From NCBI GenBank assembly GCA_000827265.1, contig KN834762.1, positions 912,333 through 976,332 on the forward strand: 64,000 nt of DNA, given 5' to 3'. The stretch is from Collybiopsis luxurians FD-317 M1 (taxonomy: Eukaryota > Basidiomycota > Agaricomycetes > Agaricales > Omphalotaceae). Below the pieces are notes generated by a model that worked only from the letters and a program-made list of their open reading frames with translations, was not told the origin of the DNA and searched no databases. Positions 21,556-33,956 of this stretch are shown here, piece by piece. The translations under genes were made by a program, and so were the position numbers. Position 1 is the first letter of the stretch; the number at the start of each line of letters is the position of its first letter.

Positions 21556-24202
21556 ATGGAGAAGGATAGCAAGACCGCCACCACCACTACCACCACCACG
21601 ACACCCCAGCCCAAAGAGGGCATCGAAACACTTTATGTCGGGGTTTATCGCGTTCTCCTTGAGAAGAGTTCGATTTTCAAGTTTGACCGAGAGAAATGGG
21701 TCTCCAGCCTCTACGCTCTGCTCCGCTTCGTGAAAGAAGTATATTTTTTTGCACCTCAGCTGCTTGTCCTTGTGGCGTTACTGGATATCCTGAGAAGCCA
21801 GGAAGAAGTTGTTTTTTTGGTGTTTGAAACTAGAATATTGCGAAATGTACGTAGTGTGGCATTCACTGCTACCTTGTTTTACCCTGCGTTATCGCTTGCC
21901 GTTCTGATATGGCGATAGATTGAATATGGATTGAAGGAAGGCGCAATAGACGTCCGAGCTCTTGTACGGGATATTGCTTGTCGCATATTGTGGATCGTTG
22001 CGACTGCATTCTTGCAATGGTGGGGGTAAGTAGATTGGGACCCCTCACTAGAGTTTTGGGCGAGCTCTCAACATATTTTCAGGGAAACGACTCGCCAGTC
22101 TCTAAGAACCAGGACGGTTCATTATTTCGATGGCAAAATTTTGGCGGGTTAGTTTAAGGATTGTAAGAAACTGGTTTCAGGCTTGACCCTTCCTCCGTCT
22201 AGCGAGATTGAAGACTGATCTACCTACTCTCGATGGTGTGTCATCTCCGCTGGCTATTACTCTTCTCCCCTTTATTCACATTCTTCGACATAGCTAACTT
22301 GAGTGACGACCATATCAGCGCATCAGCGGCCTGGTATTGCCTAGAGACATTGATTTCTCTGTTCGCCCGTGTGACAGCAATATTTAGTCAACTTGCATTC
22401 ATTCTGCGCATCGCCCGGTCTAATCAGCATGGCTTGATTTATGCCGGTCTTTGTGTTATCAAGCCCGTCCTGTACATCGTATTGCAGAAGTCACTTTGGG
22501 CTATGCGTGCGTCAACCCATCCACTGATGAGTAACATGCTCACCCTGTATACGCAGCCCGAGTCGTCGAAGCTATTAACACGAGTTTCCTTCGGATGCGT
22601 GCCCTTCGCCATATGGGGGAGAAGAAGTTCAAACTGGACGTGACCAGCAGTGATCTTGAACAATATATCGTAAAAGGTAAATTGCTGTCGCTGATTTTCT
22701 CAAGAGCCTTTCCAAAGCTTACGCAACGCAGAGTTCCACAAAGCGCAGGAGTCATTAGGAGACACCCCCACTGATTCTGCAGAAATGATACATTGGAGCA
22801 TGACTTCACCGAGGAGAAACATCTCCATCTCTCTGGCTGAAGATTTTCCTATGGTATGTTTTTCCCGGCAATAACGGTTCAATGAACTGCATTGGAATCG
22901 TATCCCCGTTTAGCTGTACCTTGTCGCAGTCGCGTTTTTCAGGCCTCGCGATATCAGTCTGGCTACAATGGCATTGCTCCAGGAGTCTTCTGGGTTTTTG
23001 AAAATGTCATTTTCCTCTCTTTTCTATGAAGCGGATACTCTCCGAAAAAGGATCAATGTCGTAGAGCAGCTATTCAATCTGGAAAAGAAAGCCAGCGTGA
23101 TCAAGGATGGTGATTTGCGGTTCCCACTGGCTGAAGAGAAAGGGCTCGTACAGAAAGGGTTACATATCGAGCTACGGTCAGTGTTCATAAGCAATGGCCT
23201 TTGCTTGTGGCTGATGCGTAGGTTAGAAATGTCTCTTTCACTTACCCGGGAACGAAGTCTACAAAGGAAGCGCTCTCTGACGTTTCTTTAACCATCCAAC
23301 CTGGTCAACTGGTTGTCATCGTTGGCTCGAACGGATGCGGTAAATCTACTCTCCTCAAGCTATTGACGCGTCTCTACGATGTCAATTCTGGCACTGTCTT
23401 CATCGATGGCGAGGATATCCGGAAATACTGCATAGCTGATCTTCGTCAATCCATGACCACGCTCACTCAAGACCATAACCTGTTCCCGCTCTCTATTGCC
23501 GAAAATATTGGGCTAGGCTTTGCTGAGGAAGTGGACAATGAGGAGATGATCGAAGACGCTGCGAAAAAAGGTGGAGCAGCGCAGGTGGTTGCGAAGCTTG
23601 ATAAGGGGATGAAGACAGTATTGGAGCCTCGAGCTGTGCAATACAGCGTTCAGGTGACTGAGGACGACGGAAGTGCGCTCGCAAAAGAATTGAAAGCTTT
23701 GGACAAGGCGGCTGATGTTTCGGGTACGTAGCTTCTCTTGCTCGTAGAATCTGCTCTCACAGCGTTATCAGGAGGAGAACGACAACGGCTCGTTGCGTAA
23801 GTCCTCTTTGGCTCCCAGAATATCGAGATTTGACTTGACTTTTCCATACCAGTTCGCGAACATTTATGCGTTTCAACTCTGGCAAAATCCGGTTCATGGC
23901 TGTTGATGAGCCAAGTTCTGCTCTGGATCCTGAGGGAGAGCTCGAGCTGTTCAACAATTTCCGCGAAGCCAGGGAAGGGAAAACGATGATTTTCATCACT
24001 CATCGCTTCGGACATCTCACGAAATACGCAGATCAAATCATGTAAGATCCACTCTTCTCTCGCTTGTCTGCGGTATTAACATCAACTCAGATGCATGAAA
24101 GAAGGAAAGATAGTTGAGTCTGGGGTGCATGAAGAGCTCATGAAGCTCGATGGTGAATATGCAAAAATGTACAATATCCAAGCACGGGCGTTTGAAAATT
24201 AA
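21556..24202 (+). CDS. ABC protein with one nucleotide-binding domain and degenerate membrane region
   Basis: Twelve predicted exons: 21556-21846, 21919-22025, 22083-22147, 22203-22235, 22294-22506, 22557-22676, 22732-22853, 22914-23176, 23227-23723, 23772-23796, 23853-24041, 24091-24202; all GT-AG, 678 aa. The C-terminal ATPase has Walker A GSNGCGKST, a Q-loop (TLTQDH), the signature SGGERQR (reformed across the exon 9/10 junction), Walker B RFMAVDEPSSALD and the H-loop ITHR. An unusual insert (~35 residues, AVQYSVQVTEDDG..) lies just before the signature. The N-terminal half has only a few hydrophobic stretches (QLLVLVALLDIL, ILWIVATAFLQW, GLIYAGLCVIKPVLYIVL), fewer than the six of an ABCB half-transporter. 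It resembles the MsbA/HlyB-like ABC group; transport is not certain. Substrate unknown. Confidence 0.8.
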
Positions 24203-24239
24203 ACTAGTGTATAGCAACTATGTAGATTAGAAATGTAGA

Positions 24240-26206
24240 GTGATTTGACGTGGTTTGTGTTCTGAAGCCGTCCTACATACTTCGTGATGGGCACTGCCGA
24301 AGTAGCCCGTTTATTGATTCCGCACCGAACGATAAGCTGGTGATCGTTAACCAGAGCATCATCATCAAGAGTTTGAAGAAAGGGAAAGGCAAGCCGTCAA
24401 AGGAATAGTGAGTAGACGAAGGGCTTTAAGATCCTGGATCGATGCTTCGCTAGATGTCGTCGTAAAACAACGGAGTAACTGATGATTAACACATGTGCCT
24501 AATATATAGGTTGGCATAAAATCACACTACGACATATCTCTTCTCCAATTACACGCTGCTGCGCGAAGCGTGAGGGTGGAAATGGAAGGCATGAAGTGAG
24601 AAATGAAAAGCTGTCGAAGTCATAACCGCTTTCAATTTGCAGGTTTTCCGACGGAGATCTCCTTTCTAGGCACTCTCACTGGGAAGCATATCGTAGATCT
24701 TGAGAACGGAGAATGTTTCCACCGACTCATTCGCTATCCTTCGGACTGCAGAATTCAGTAAAATACCTGGCTTGAAGCATACACGGGCTTGATATTGGTC
24801 TGTTCAGACATTAATGTGTTGCTCAGTCTCAGAGGCGTGAGGAGAAAACAATTCAACATGCATGTAGCCAACTCTTTCCACTCGGTTCTCTCTCGCTCTT
24901 GCTGCGTATAATCCCAATGCTCGAGCAATTCCGGTTAGTGACACCGATATTAACTAGTGCCCGCGATCATTTTGCCGTCTTCCGCTTCCACCGGTAGGGG
25001 TAGTTTGTACTGTCATAACTTCGTTCGCGGTGTGGTATTACAATGAGAAATAGACGAAGTGAGGCCCGAAGTCGTCATGAACATAGGAAATTTCAGTATG
25101 TTTTTGGCAAGTTCTACTCCCCCGCTCCCTGGAAGTAATTGTCATTTTGAGCCAATCAGCGAATTTGAGGGAGCTTTCTGCAAGTGGCGATACTGCAAAA
25201 TACCGCCCGCCTGAGTCATACGGATCGCCCGAGTCTTACCATGACATCGTATCCCGTCCCTCAACTTCAGGTTGAAGCTTCAGTCTTGTCCGGGTTCCAA
25301 TCGAATAGGTTGTCTGAGGAACGGGAAACCTTCCCTCCTACTTGTGATTTTTTCGCTTGCTTATACCAGCCACCTCCTCGGAGTATGGCTTATAATGACA
25401 TTCAAAAGCTTCATATTGGTGGATGTATGCGTTCAGATCGTTGCCATACGCTTTAGCACAAGGGTGAATAGATAGTGATTTTTTTTTAAAAAATCTGCGT
25501 TCAGAAAGTATAGCGAGAGCATACTGAATCTCCTGACTTTTCGGTGTTGGGAATTTTACTTTGTTCTCGGATAATTCGAATGCTTGAGGTTGATCTAAGG
25601 GAGTGAAATACAACAGCTTTCCTGTGTGTTACTAGGAGTCTGGGCGCTCCCGCAGTCATAACGGAAGCTTTGTTTTTCCCTTATTCCCTCTGCTTTACAC
25701 CTTTACTGTATGAATTTGGTGTTGGAGCGCATAGCATCACCGCTTTATGATCTGCCTGTAAGTGGCTGATACTGTAAGTCATGTTCTGCCACCGAAACGA
25801 ATCCATCACAATTGAATCGGAATTTTAACCATTGAATCGGATTTTTACGCTTATATTGACGTCAATCTCTTGCCGAACTAAATTTAGAGTCCGCAGGTTC
25901 TGGAGTCTGTACTGGAGTCTTTCCGTCGGGGACAAACAAGAGCAAACGGGCCGGATGACGAAGGGCGATGCAACAATGGACACTGTATTTTTTTTCCTTA
26001 CTCGTTTCGCTAGAAGATAACGAAATATAAAATCATCGGAAATGTCCTCGATTACCCAGATTCTTTTCGATCCTCGAGCACGAGGTATACGCGCATTCCT
26101 TTCTTCTCTTAACGCCAAGGTTAGGATTTATTTTCAAGATTGTCCGTCGCGAATTCAGAGGCCAATAAAAAATCCAGTCACTTTAACGACAACCTTCATC
26201 CTCCCA
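24240..26206. repeat. upstream duplicated segment, copy 1
   Basis: Non-coding DNA before T1 that recurs before T2 (28440-30882). Matching blocks: CAAGAGTTTGAAGAAAGGGA at about 24370 and 28570; GAGAAATGAAAAGCTGT at about 24597 and its near-match at 29090; a 25480-26206 block matching 30390-30882, including ATGTCCTCGATTACCCAGAT. The copies have diverged by substitutions and indels. No gene is supported; short frames at 25184-25475 do not persist in the other copy. Confidence 0.65.
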
Positions 26207-27549
26207 ATGTCTAGGATTCCTGCGCCCCAAGCTTATCGCCTGGATAGTTATAGATCGCTACCCAGCCAAGAAGTATTCTACCCTCCCCCATACAACCCAC
26301 AGCCCAAGTATCCCCAACCTCAGCCTGCGGCTGAACATGAGAGATGGCCCTCAACATCGTCCAATGCCTCCCTAGCGGATCGAACTACTCGCACTCCGAG
26401 TCCTACACCTAGCGAGTTTAAGGCATTGAACCCGGACGCTAAGCTTCCTAATGAAAAGAAACCCGGTGTTTGTGAGTGTCATCAGGCGCAAGCAGCTTTC
26501 TGAGGCTGATATTCGAACCGCACAGTGTATTACGTCGTCATCGCATTAATTATAGCGCTTGCGGTCTTGTTCATCGTCTTTCACGATAAAATTATCAAGG
26601 CATTGACCCCTGCCACAAACTGGGCGCACGAGTATGTGGTCCATTTTCTCCCAGCGATGGTGCCTTTTCTGATGATCTCGCAAATTAGCCACAAGTTTGG
26701 TTGGCTCATACCAGTTGGAATCCTTTTTGTCTTGTCATTCCCTCCAGTATGTCTTTATAGCGTCGTCACTGAACCATAGGAACTGATCAAGTTGAAGCTC
26801 TTTGGTCATGAAATTATAGGACTTTTATGCGGTGTTGGATGGGGTCTCGGCGTTGGTTTTTGTATTGTAGCGCTGGGAACGCTTTTGGGCGAGATTGCGA
26901 ACTTCTTGTGAGTTTAATACTCTATTTTGCTGCTGCAGCGTTGATTGAGTTTGGGCTTGCAGTGTCTTTAAATATTGGTGTTCTGCACGAGCACAGAAGT
27001 ATGAGAAGAAGCAGATACAGTATGCATGCCTTTCTAAGATCCTACGCGAAGGAGGATTCAAAATTGCGGTCGCTGCTCGATATTCCATCATCCCGCCTCA
27101 CAGTACGTGAAGATACCTCCAATTTGGCGAGCGTCATAGACTGATTTTATTTGACTCACTGTTCACCAGTTACTACGGCGGTATTTGCTTCATCTGGAAT
27201 TGGTTTTTTTACCTTCTTAGCAGCTGCAGTCTGCTCTTTACCAAGACAGCTCGTCATTGTTTACACGGGTGTTCTGTTCGAGGACGAAGCCAACGGTACC
27301 GCGACGAAGAAGGAGAAGATTGCATCAACTCTCGTAACCGTCATCTTCACTATCATTACCGTGATCACCTACAGGTATCTTAAGAAGGAGATGCAGAAGG
27401 TTACGCCTGAGGTTGTTTATCAACGCAGGAAGGCTCGGTATGTGCTCGGCCGTATTTTGCTTCTGAGGAATGGACACTGACTTTGGTTTAGCCAAGCGGA
27501 GAATCTGAAGAAACTTTCGAGCGAGGAAAGTTTGGCTGCTGCGGCTTGA
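26207..27549 (+). CDS. TVP38/TMEM64-type membrane protein, copy T1
   Basis: Exons: 26207-26471, 26526-26631, 26689-26746, 26780-26907, 26963-27102, 27170-27437, 27492-27549; 340 aa. The internal ATG at 26207 was chosen over upstream ATGs because the upstream frame is not conserved in T2. N-terminus is Pro/Tyr-rich (FYPPPYNPQPKYPQPQP) with a TPSPTPSEFKAL motif shared by all copies. The VTT/DedA-type core follows: YYVVIALIIALAVLFIVFH, KFGWLIPVGILFVLSFPP, a glycine-rich re-entrant segment (LLCGVGWGLGVGF..GTLLGEIANFF), and GGFKIAVAARYSIIPPH. By family it sits in Golgi/ER membranes; VTT proteins such as TMEM41B and VMP1 scramble lipids, but activity here is inference. It ends early, without the long tail of T4. 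Confidence 0.85.
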
Positions 27550-28439
27550 TGCCTGGGCTATACGTGTTGTGAGGTTTGGAGCTATGTTTAGTTGGGACGC
27601 TATACCCGGACCTGGGGCCTGAAGCTTTACCGTTTTTGCTTTACCTCTTTTGCTCTATAATAGTAATATACTAAACCCTCGTGACGGATGCTATGCAGTA
27701 ACCAATGCCCAACGCTTGCGCATAAAGAATAAATACACGAAAGTTAATAACGGTTTCAGTTGTGAGCTGATACTTCTATTCCTACTTTACTGCCTCTACA
27801 ACTACCATATACCTGTAATATACCCTTAATATACCCTGGAATTTGCCTTTGTTCTTTTTATCTTCCATTTGTTCCATGTTTTGACTTCAAATTTGACCCT
27901 TGAGTCAAATTGCAAACCACCCAATGAAGCAAATCCATATAACTCTTGCTTGTGCACAGAAAGCAAAGGCTAGGCAGACCTCTCTTCGACATAGTAAAGA
28001 CGTAGAAGAAGATGACGAGGATGATAGAGGTGAAGACGACGGCATGCTGCTCGGGGGCAGAGCGATGCAGTCAGAAAACGGAACGGCCACGAGACTTCGA
28101 GAATGGTTTCTGGATAATTTATTTGCTTTTATCCGAACCAGAATTGCTATCGGACCGGAATTTGGCCCTTCTACATATGGATTATTGGAAACTTGCACTA
28201 CGATTCTACTATTCTCATACTTTTCTGGGGAATGGATGAAGTTGAAGCAACTGCCAGTGACAAATCATTACATTTATGGGCGTTAAATTGCTATATGCCT
28301 CTAACAACAAATTTAACCTTTAATGCCATTAGAGTTTGGGAACGGTCATGAATTAATGGTCTATCTACTTAGTTGCTGGTACTCTCCCTCGCAGACATTT
28401 GAAAACTAGTAGACTAGAGTAAAACAATTAGGTATATTG
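27550..28439. repeat. T1 downstream segment, also duplicated after T2
   Basis: Sequence after T1 (about 27780-28030) matches that after T2 (about 32440-32690): TGCCTCTACAACTACCATAT and a GTGCACA..AAAGCAAAGGCTAGGC block followed by an acidic-codon stretch. The frame 27900-28286 is not kept in the second copy, so I treat it as non-coding. Confidence 0.5.
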
Positions 28440-30882
28440 GAAATTTGGCTTGCCGTCCTGCATAGTTTGCGCAGGACACTGCCTGGTTGATTCCGCACCG
28501 GCCGCGGTGGGTATAACTTGAAAGTTTTCCTTGTCACGGTTGTTTAGCACTTCTACAACTGGAGCATCGTCAAGAGTTTGAAGAAAGGGAAAGGCAAGTC
28601 TTCAAGCTTGAAGCTTGAAGGGGGTAGTGATCGGACAAAGCTTCGCAGTATTGAACGCATGAACGCACGTTTCATTGGCGTTATGATTTTGCGGGCCTGA
28701 GCACCTTTGCCGTTAGTGCGCGCTGCAACTATGCCGTAACCCTCATTACACGACATCGCTTCATTCCTTTTGCATCCTCTTCTTCCGACAAATTTCCGCC
28801 GTCCCACCCCCCGGGGGTTGGGTTTGAATTGCCTTCAGATCCCTGCATCTGTGTAGGGGAACCAGTTAAGTACATAGGTACATACAGTGTAATGCCGATG
28901 TGAATGTTGTGAAGGTATCAGCCGCCTCTTGTCTATAATGCGAACGCTAGATGCTCTCAAGTCAGGTGTCTCCACGGCAGTGGACGGACTGTGCAATGGC
29001 CATGTAAGTCACCAGGCTGCAATGTATCCTATCTCCGGTTACACGTTGCTGCGCACAACATGAGGGTTGAATCAGGCAACTTGAAGGTGAGAAATGAGAA
29101 GCTGTTGAATTCATAGCCGCTTCCAGGCTCCGGCTTCACAGGTTTCGCAATGGAAATCTCTATTCTTGGGTATTGGCACTCCCACTGAGAAGCATTTCGC
29201 AGATCTTGAAAACAAAGAAGAGCTTCAGAACTCAATCACAGGAGTTTGATATCAGTCTGTCAAAATAATGATGAACAAAAATGCATATAGTTTGAGAGCG
29301 TGGACTCATCACTCTAGGCAACTCTTGCAACTCGGCTCTCCCTCATATTTGCTTGCTGTGTATACCCCCGATGCTCAGCGATTCTGGTTAGCGACACCTG
29401 AGCGACACCAATATTAACCGGTGACTGCGCCTCCGGAACCCGGAGGCTTGGCCAAGGATTAATACTAGTATTATACTGGCAAAGATCCGATTCCTGAATG
29501 ACCGGTTTACCATAACGTACCTACGACTACTAGGTATTGTACATCTACGGACATAATGGAACACACATCTCTACTCTGTGGTGATTATATCCCTCTCCAG
29601 TCTTCACAAGGAACATGATGAATTGTATCCGGTCACTCAGCTTGCTTGAATTATATATTTGAGTTCCAATCGAAAACTTTGGCTGAGAAATGCGACACAT
29701 CCCCTCCGAGTCAACTTACTGTCTTTGGCCTGGTACTATATTTTACAATGACATTTGATAATTGATGATTAGTGGATACGTATATGTGATTGGGCTCAGA
29801 GACTGCAGCGAGAATCCAATATTTGGAACACTAAAAGTGGTCGCTAAAACAACCACTGAAATGTTCACTGAAAATGCTCCTGAATGTAGTTTTCAGCAAT
29901 CGAACTTCTTCATCCACTATGGTTTAAGGTAGCTTTAGACAAAGTTGTTCATCGGTACCTGACAGTGCAGCACGGTGCTGAAGTCATCGCTAAGGAAAAC
30001 CTTGTTATCGAAACAGGATTTTTTTAATTGCAAGCCAAAGCATCTTTCTTTGGCCAGATGAAAATAAATTCTTTTCTTTGCAAATTTGCGAGCTGCGAAA
30101 AATTCTGAATATGCGCACAAGCTGTTTAATTTGAGCTGGTTGACAGTCACTGTAGCTGTTTGACGTGAAGATGGCTCATGTACTGCTCATGTAGAACAAG
30201 TTGTCTACAAATTGCGTAATTCAAATTTTATGTGATCACTCTTGATTCTCGGTGGATGGATGCAACCTTCGGCAGAAAACTCGAAAGGGACATTCAACCA
30301 ATAACCGCTGAAAGGGGATTTCTCATCGATTAAGCCTCATTTCAACGGCATTTCAGCAGTCGTTTCGCCGACCACTTTGACTGTCTCAATCACTTCAGTG
30401 CAGAGCATACGGAATCTCCTGCTTTTCGGAGTCGGGAATTTTTTTCGCGCTCTCGGATATTTCAAATGCTCTAAGAGAGCGACTGCGGCGGAAACTAATG
30501 AGGGGGCGAGATTCAACAGCTTTCCTGTGTGTCACTAGAAGTCTTGGCCTTTCCACAGCCATAACGAAAGCTTTTGGCTCTTTCTCTTTGTCTTTCCTTT
30601 CTCTGTCACTTGACACACAAGAGCACATGCGACCGATGAGAATGAAGAGCTATGCAACAATGGACACTGTGATTTTTTCCTTACTTGGTTTTGCTAAAAG
30701 ATGAGGGCATATAAAATCATTGCGGATGTCCTCGATTACCCAGATTTCTTCGATCCTCGAAACTGAGGTTTCCCTTCAACTTTGGACACCAGGGTGAGGG
30801 TTTGTTTTCAAGATTGTCTATTACAAATTCAAAGATTAAAGAAAAAAAATCTAGATATTTTAATGACAACTTCATCCTCCCA
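28440..30882. repeat. upstream duplicated segment, copy 2
   Basis: Counterpart of 24240-26206, before T2. It contains all the matching blocks in the same order plus extra unmatched DNA (about 29400-30380). No gene is supported in it. Confidence 0.6.
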
Positions 30883-32263
30883 ATGTCTGGGATTTCTGCT
30901 TCAGAAGCTTATCACCTTGATAATCAGAATCATGACTCGTTGCCCTCCCAATTGCCCTCCCAAGACGTATTTTATCCTCCCCCATACAACCCTCAGCCCA
31001 GATACACTCAACTACAGCCTACGACTGAAAATGGAAGGTTGTCTTCAACATCGTTCAATGCGGCGTTAGCAGATCGAGTGACGCGCACTCCGAGTCCTAC
31101 ACCCAGCGAGTTCAAGGCATTGCACCCGGACGCTAAGCTTCCAGATGAAAAGAAACCAGGTGTTTGTGAGTGTCGTTGAACGAAAGCAGTGGGTTTTTAC
31201 CTCGGCTGATATTCGAGCCACACAGTATATTACATCGTCATTGCATTGATAATAGCGCTTGCGGTTTTGTTAATCGTCTTTCATGAAAAGATTATCAAGG
31301 CATTGACCCCTGCCACGAACTGGGCGCACGAGTACGTGGATCTTTTTCTCCAGCTACGGTATATTTTCTGATGACCTCGTAAAACAGCCACAAGTTTGGT
31401 TGGCTCATACCAGTTGGAATCCTTTTTGTCTTGTCATTTCCTCCAGTATGTCTCCTTCGTATTGTCAGTGAACCGTAGGAACTTACTAAATTGAAGCTCT
31501 TCGGTCATGAAATTATAGGTCTTTTATGCGGCGTTGGATGGGGTCTCGGCGCAGGTTTTGGTATTATAGCGCTGGGAACGCTTTTGGGTGAGATTGCGAA
31601 CTTCTTGTGAGTTCAAGAATTTAATTTGCTGCAGTAGAGTCGACTGAGTCTTGGCCCTTGAACTTGCAGTGTCTTCAAATATTGGTGCTCTGTCCGAGCA
31701 CAAAAGTATGAGAAAAAGCAGATCCAGTATGCATGCCTTTCTAAGATCCTACGCGAAGGAGGATTCAAAATTGCGCTCGCTGCTCGGTATTCCATCATCC
31801 CGCCTCACAGTACGTGAACATCTCTTCACTTTCACGAGAATCCCAGACTGATCTTTTTTTTCTTTGAATCATTGGTGACCAGTTGCTACGGCAATATTTG
31901 CTTCATCTGGAATGGGCTTCTGGACTTTCTTAGCATCTGCAGTCTGCTCTTTACCGAGGCAGCTTGTCATTGTTTTGACTGGTGTTCTTTTCAAGGACGA
32001 AGCAAATGGTACCTCAACGAAGAAGGAGAAGACTGAGTTTGCTCTAGTGATCGTCGCGTTCACCATCATTACCCTCATCACCTATGGATATCTCCTGAAG
32101 CAGATGAAGAGGGTGACGCCTGAAGTTGTTTATCAACGCAGGAAGGCTCGGTATGTGCTCGGCCGTTTTTTTGCTTTTGAGGAAAGGACACTCACTGCAG
32201 TGTAGCCAAGCGGAGAATTTGAAGAAACTTTCGGCCCGGGAGAGTTCAGCTCCTGCGACTTGA
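30883..32263 (+). CDS. TVP38/TMEM64-type membrane protein, copy T2
   Basis: Exons: 30883-31165, 31226-31331, 31388-31445, 31479-31606, 31670-31809, 31883-32150, 32206-32263; 346 aa. Exons 2-7 have exactly the lengths of T1 (106, 58, 128, 140, 268, 58 nt), so the gene is frame-intact and a recent duplicate. Exon 1 differs by an 18-nt in-frame insertion (SQLP repeat). All core features match T1: YYIVIALIIALAVLLIVFH, KFGWLIPVGILFVLSFPP, LLCGVGWGLGAGF, SIIPPH, LPRQLVIVLTGVLF. Differences from T1 are scattered and mostly conservative, suggesting it may still be functional. Confidence 0.85.
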
Positions 32264-32690
32264 TGCCTGGGCTCTCCGCGTGAGGTTTGAAGCTGTGCTT
32301 TAACCCTATACCCGGACTCGAAACTTTACCTCTTTTACTTTAGGCCATCGACACTAGTTGTATACTAAATCTGTGTCCTGGCTGCTACGTAGTGGCCGAT
32401 GCCTGACTACTTACATGGAAATTAATTGCTTCGGTTGGGAACTGATGCTTCTACCACTTTATTGCCTCTACAATTGCCATATATCCTCGATATGCCCTAA
32501 TATCTGCCCCTGTTCTTATCTTCCACTAAGTGTATGTCTCTGACCTCGAAATCGGGTCAAATTGCACATCTCCGCCATGGTTGAGAGTATTAAATGAAGC
32601 AAATTCATACTTTTGCTGGTGCACATAAAAAGTCTAGGCGGCGACATGGCAAAGATGTGGAAGAAAGTAACAAGGATTCTGAGGATTTCT
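32264..32690. other. spacer between T2 and T3
   Basis: Duplicate of the T1 downstream segment (see 27550-28439). It runs directly into the T3 pseudogene with no complete promoter copy. Confidence 0.45.
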
Positions 32691-33956
32691 GCACCAGCTT
32701 GATAGTCATGGATTGTTGCCCGGCCAAGATGTATTTCATCCTACCTCATACAGTCCTCAACCCAAGCACCCTCAACCGCAGTCTGCGACTGAACAAGGAA
32801 GACTGCCTTTGATGTTGTCCGATAGCAGATCGAGCTACTCGTACTCCCCATCCTACACCCAGCGAGTTTAAGGCATTGAATCCGGATGCTAAGCTTCCAA
32901 ATGAAAAGAAACCTGGTGTTTGTAAGTGTCATTCGATTACTGCAGTGGCTTTGTTTCATCTCGGCTGATATTCGACCAACACAGTGTATTACATTGCAAT
33001 TACAATAATTATGGCGCTTGTGGTCTTGTTCATCGTCTTTCATGAAAAGATTATCAAGTCGTTGAGCCCTGCCCTCCCCTGCCACAAACTGGGTGCATGA
33101 GTGTGTGGAGCTTTCCCTGGTTGTTTCTCCAACTATGGCGCATTTTCTGATGATCTCGTGATATAGCCACGAAGTTGGTTGGCTCATACCGGTCGGAATC
33201 CTGTTTGTCTTGTCATTTCCCCCAGTATTTCTTCTTAGTATCATCAGTGAACCATAGGAACTGACCAAGTTTAAGCTCTTTGATCATGAAAATATAGGCC
33301 TTTTATGTGGTGTTGGATGTGGTTTTGGCACAGGTTTTGGTACTATAGCGCTGGGAACACTTTTGGGTGAGGTTGCGAACTTCTTGTGAGTGCAAGAATT
33401 TATTTGGCTGCAGTAGAATTGACTGAGTCTTGGTCCTTGGACTTGCAGTGTCTTTCTAAGAACGCGAGGGAGGATTCAAGACTGCGCTCGCTGCTTGGTA
33501 TTTCATCTTGCCTCACAGTACATGAAGATTCCTTCACTTTGGCCAGCATCCCAGACTGGTTTTCTTTTGATTCGCTGTTGACCAGTTGCTACAGCAATGT
33601 TTGCTTCATCTGTAATGGGCTTCTGGGCTTTCTTAGCATTTGCAGTCTGCTCTTTACCAAGGCAACTTGTCATTGTTTACACGAATGTTCTTTTCGAGGA
33701 CGAAGCCAACGGTACCTCAACGAAGATTGAATTTACTCCAGTAACCGTCGCGTTCGCCATCATTATCCTCATCACCTACTATGGATATCTTCTGAAGGAG
33801 ATGAAGAGGGTTACGCCCGAGATTATCTGTCAACGCAGGAAGGCTCGGTATGTGCTCAGCTGTTCTTTGCTTTTGAGGGAAGAACACTGACTTCGGTATA
33901 GCCAAGCGAAGAATTCGAAGGATCTTTCGGCTGTGGAGAGCCCTGCCGCGGATTGA
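32685..33956 (+). pseudogene. TVP38-type pseudogene, copy T3
   Basis: Third tandem copy. The position of the T1/T2 start codon reads ATT instead of ATG (GATTCTGAGGATTTCTGC near 32676-32693), the exon 1 frame breaks near 32820, exon 2 carries a small repeat insertion (CCCTCCCCTGCC, about 33070-33085), and exon 5 lacks ~60 nt including the KYW..YACL segment (33449-33470). Exon 6 (VTAFASSVMGFWAFLAFAVC-like, 33590-33848) and the final short exon to the TGA at 33954-33956 are recognisable. Splice sites are largely kept. It is a decaying gene with no intact product. Confidence 0.85.

Noticed and set aside
26042..26206. Upstream ATG extension of T1
   Set aside because: The corresponding stretch before T2 (about 30725-30882) is shifted out of frame, so the conserved start is the ATG at 26207.
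27900..28286. 128-aa plus-strand frame with an acidic stretch
   Set aside because: It lies in duplicated T1/T2 downstream DNA and is not open in the second copy.
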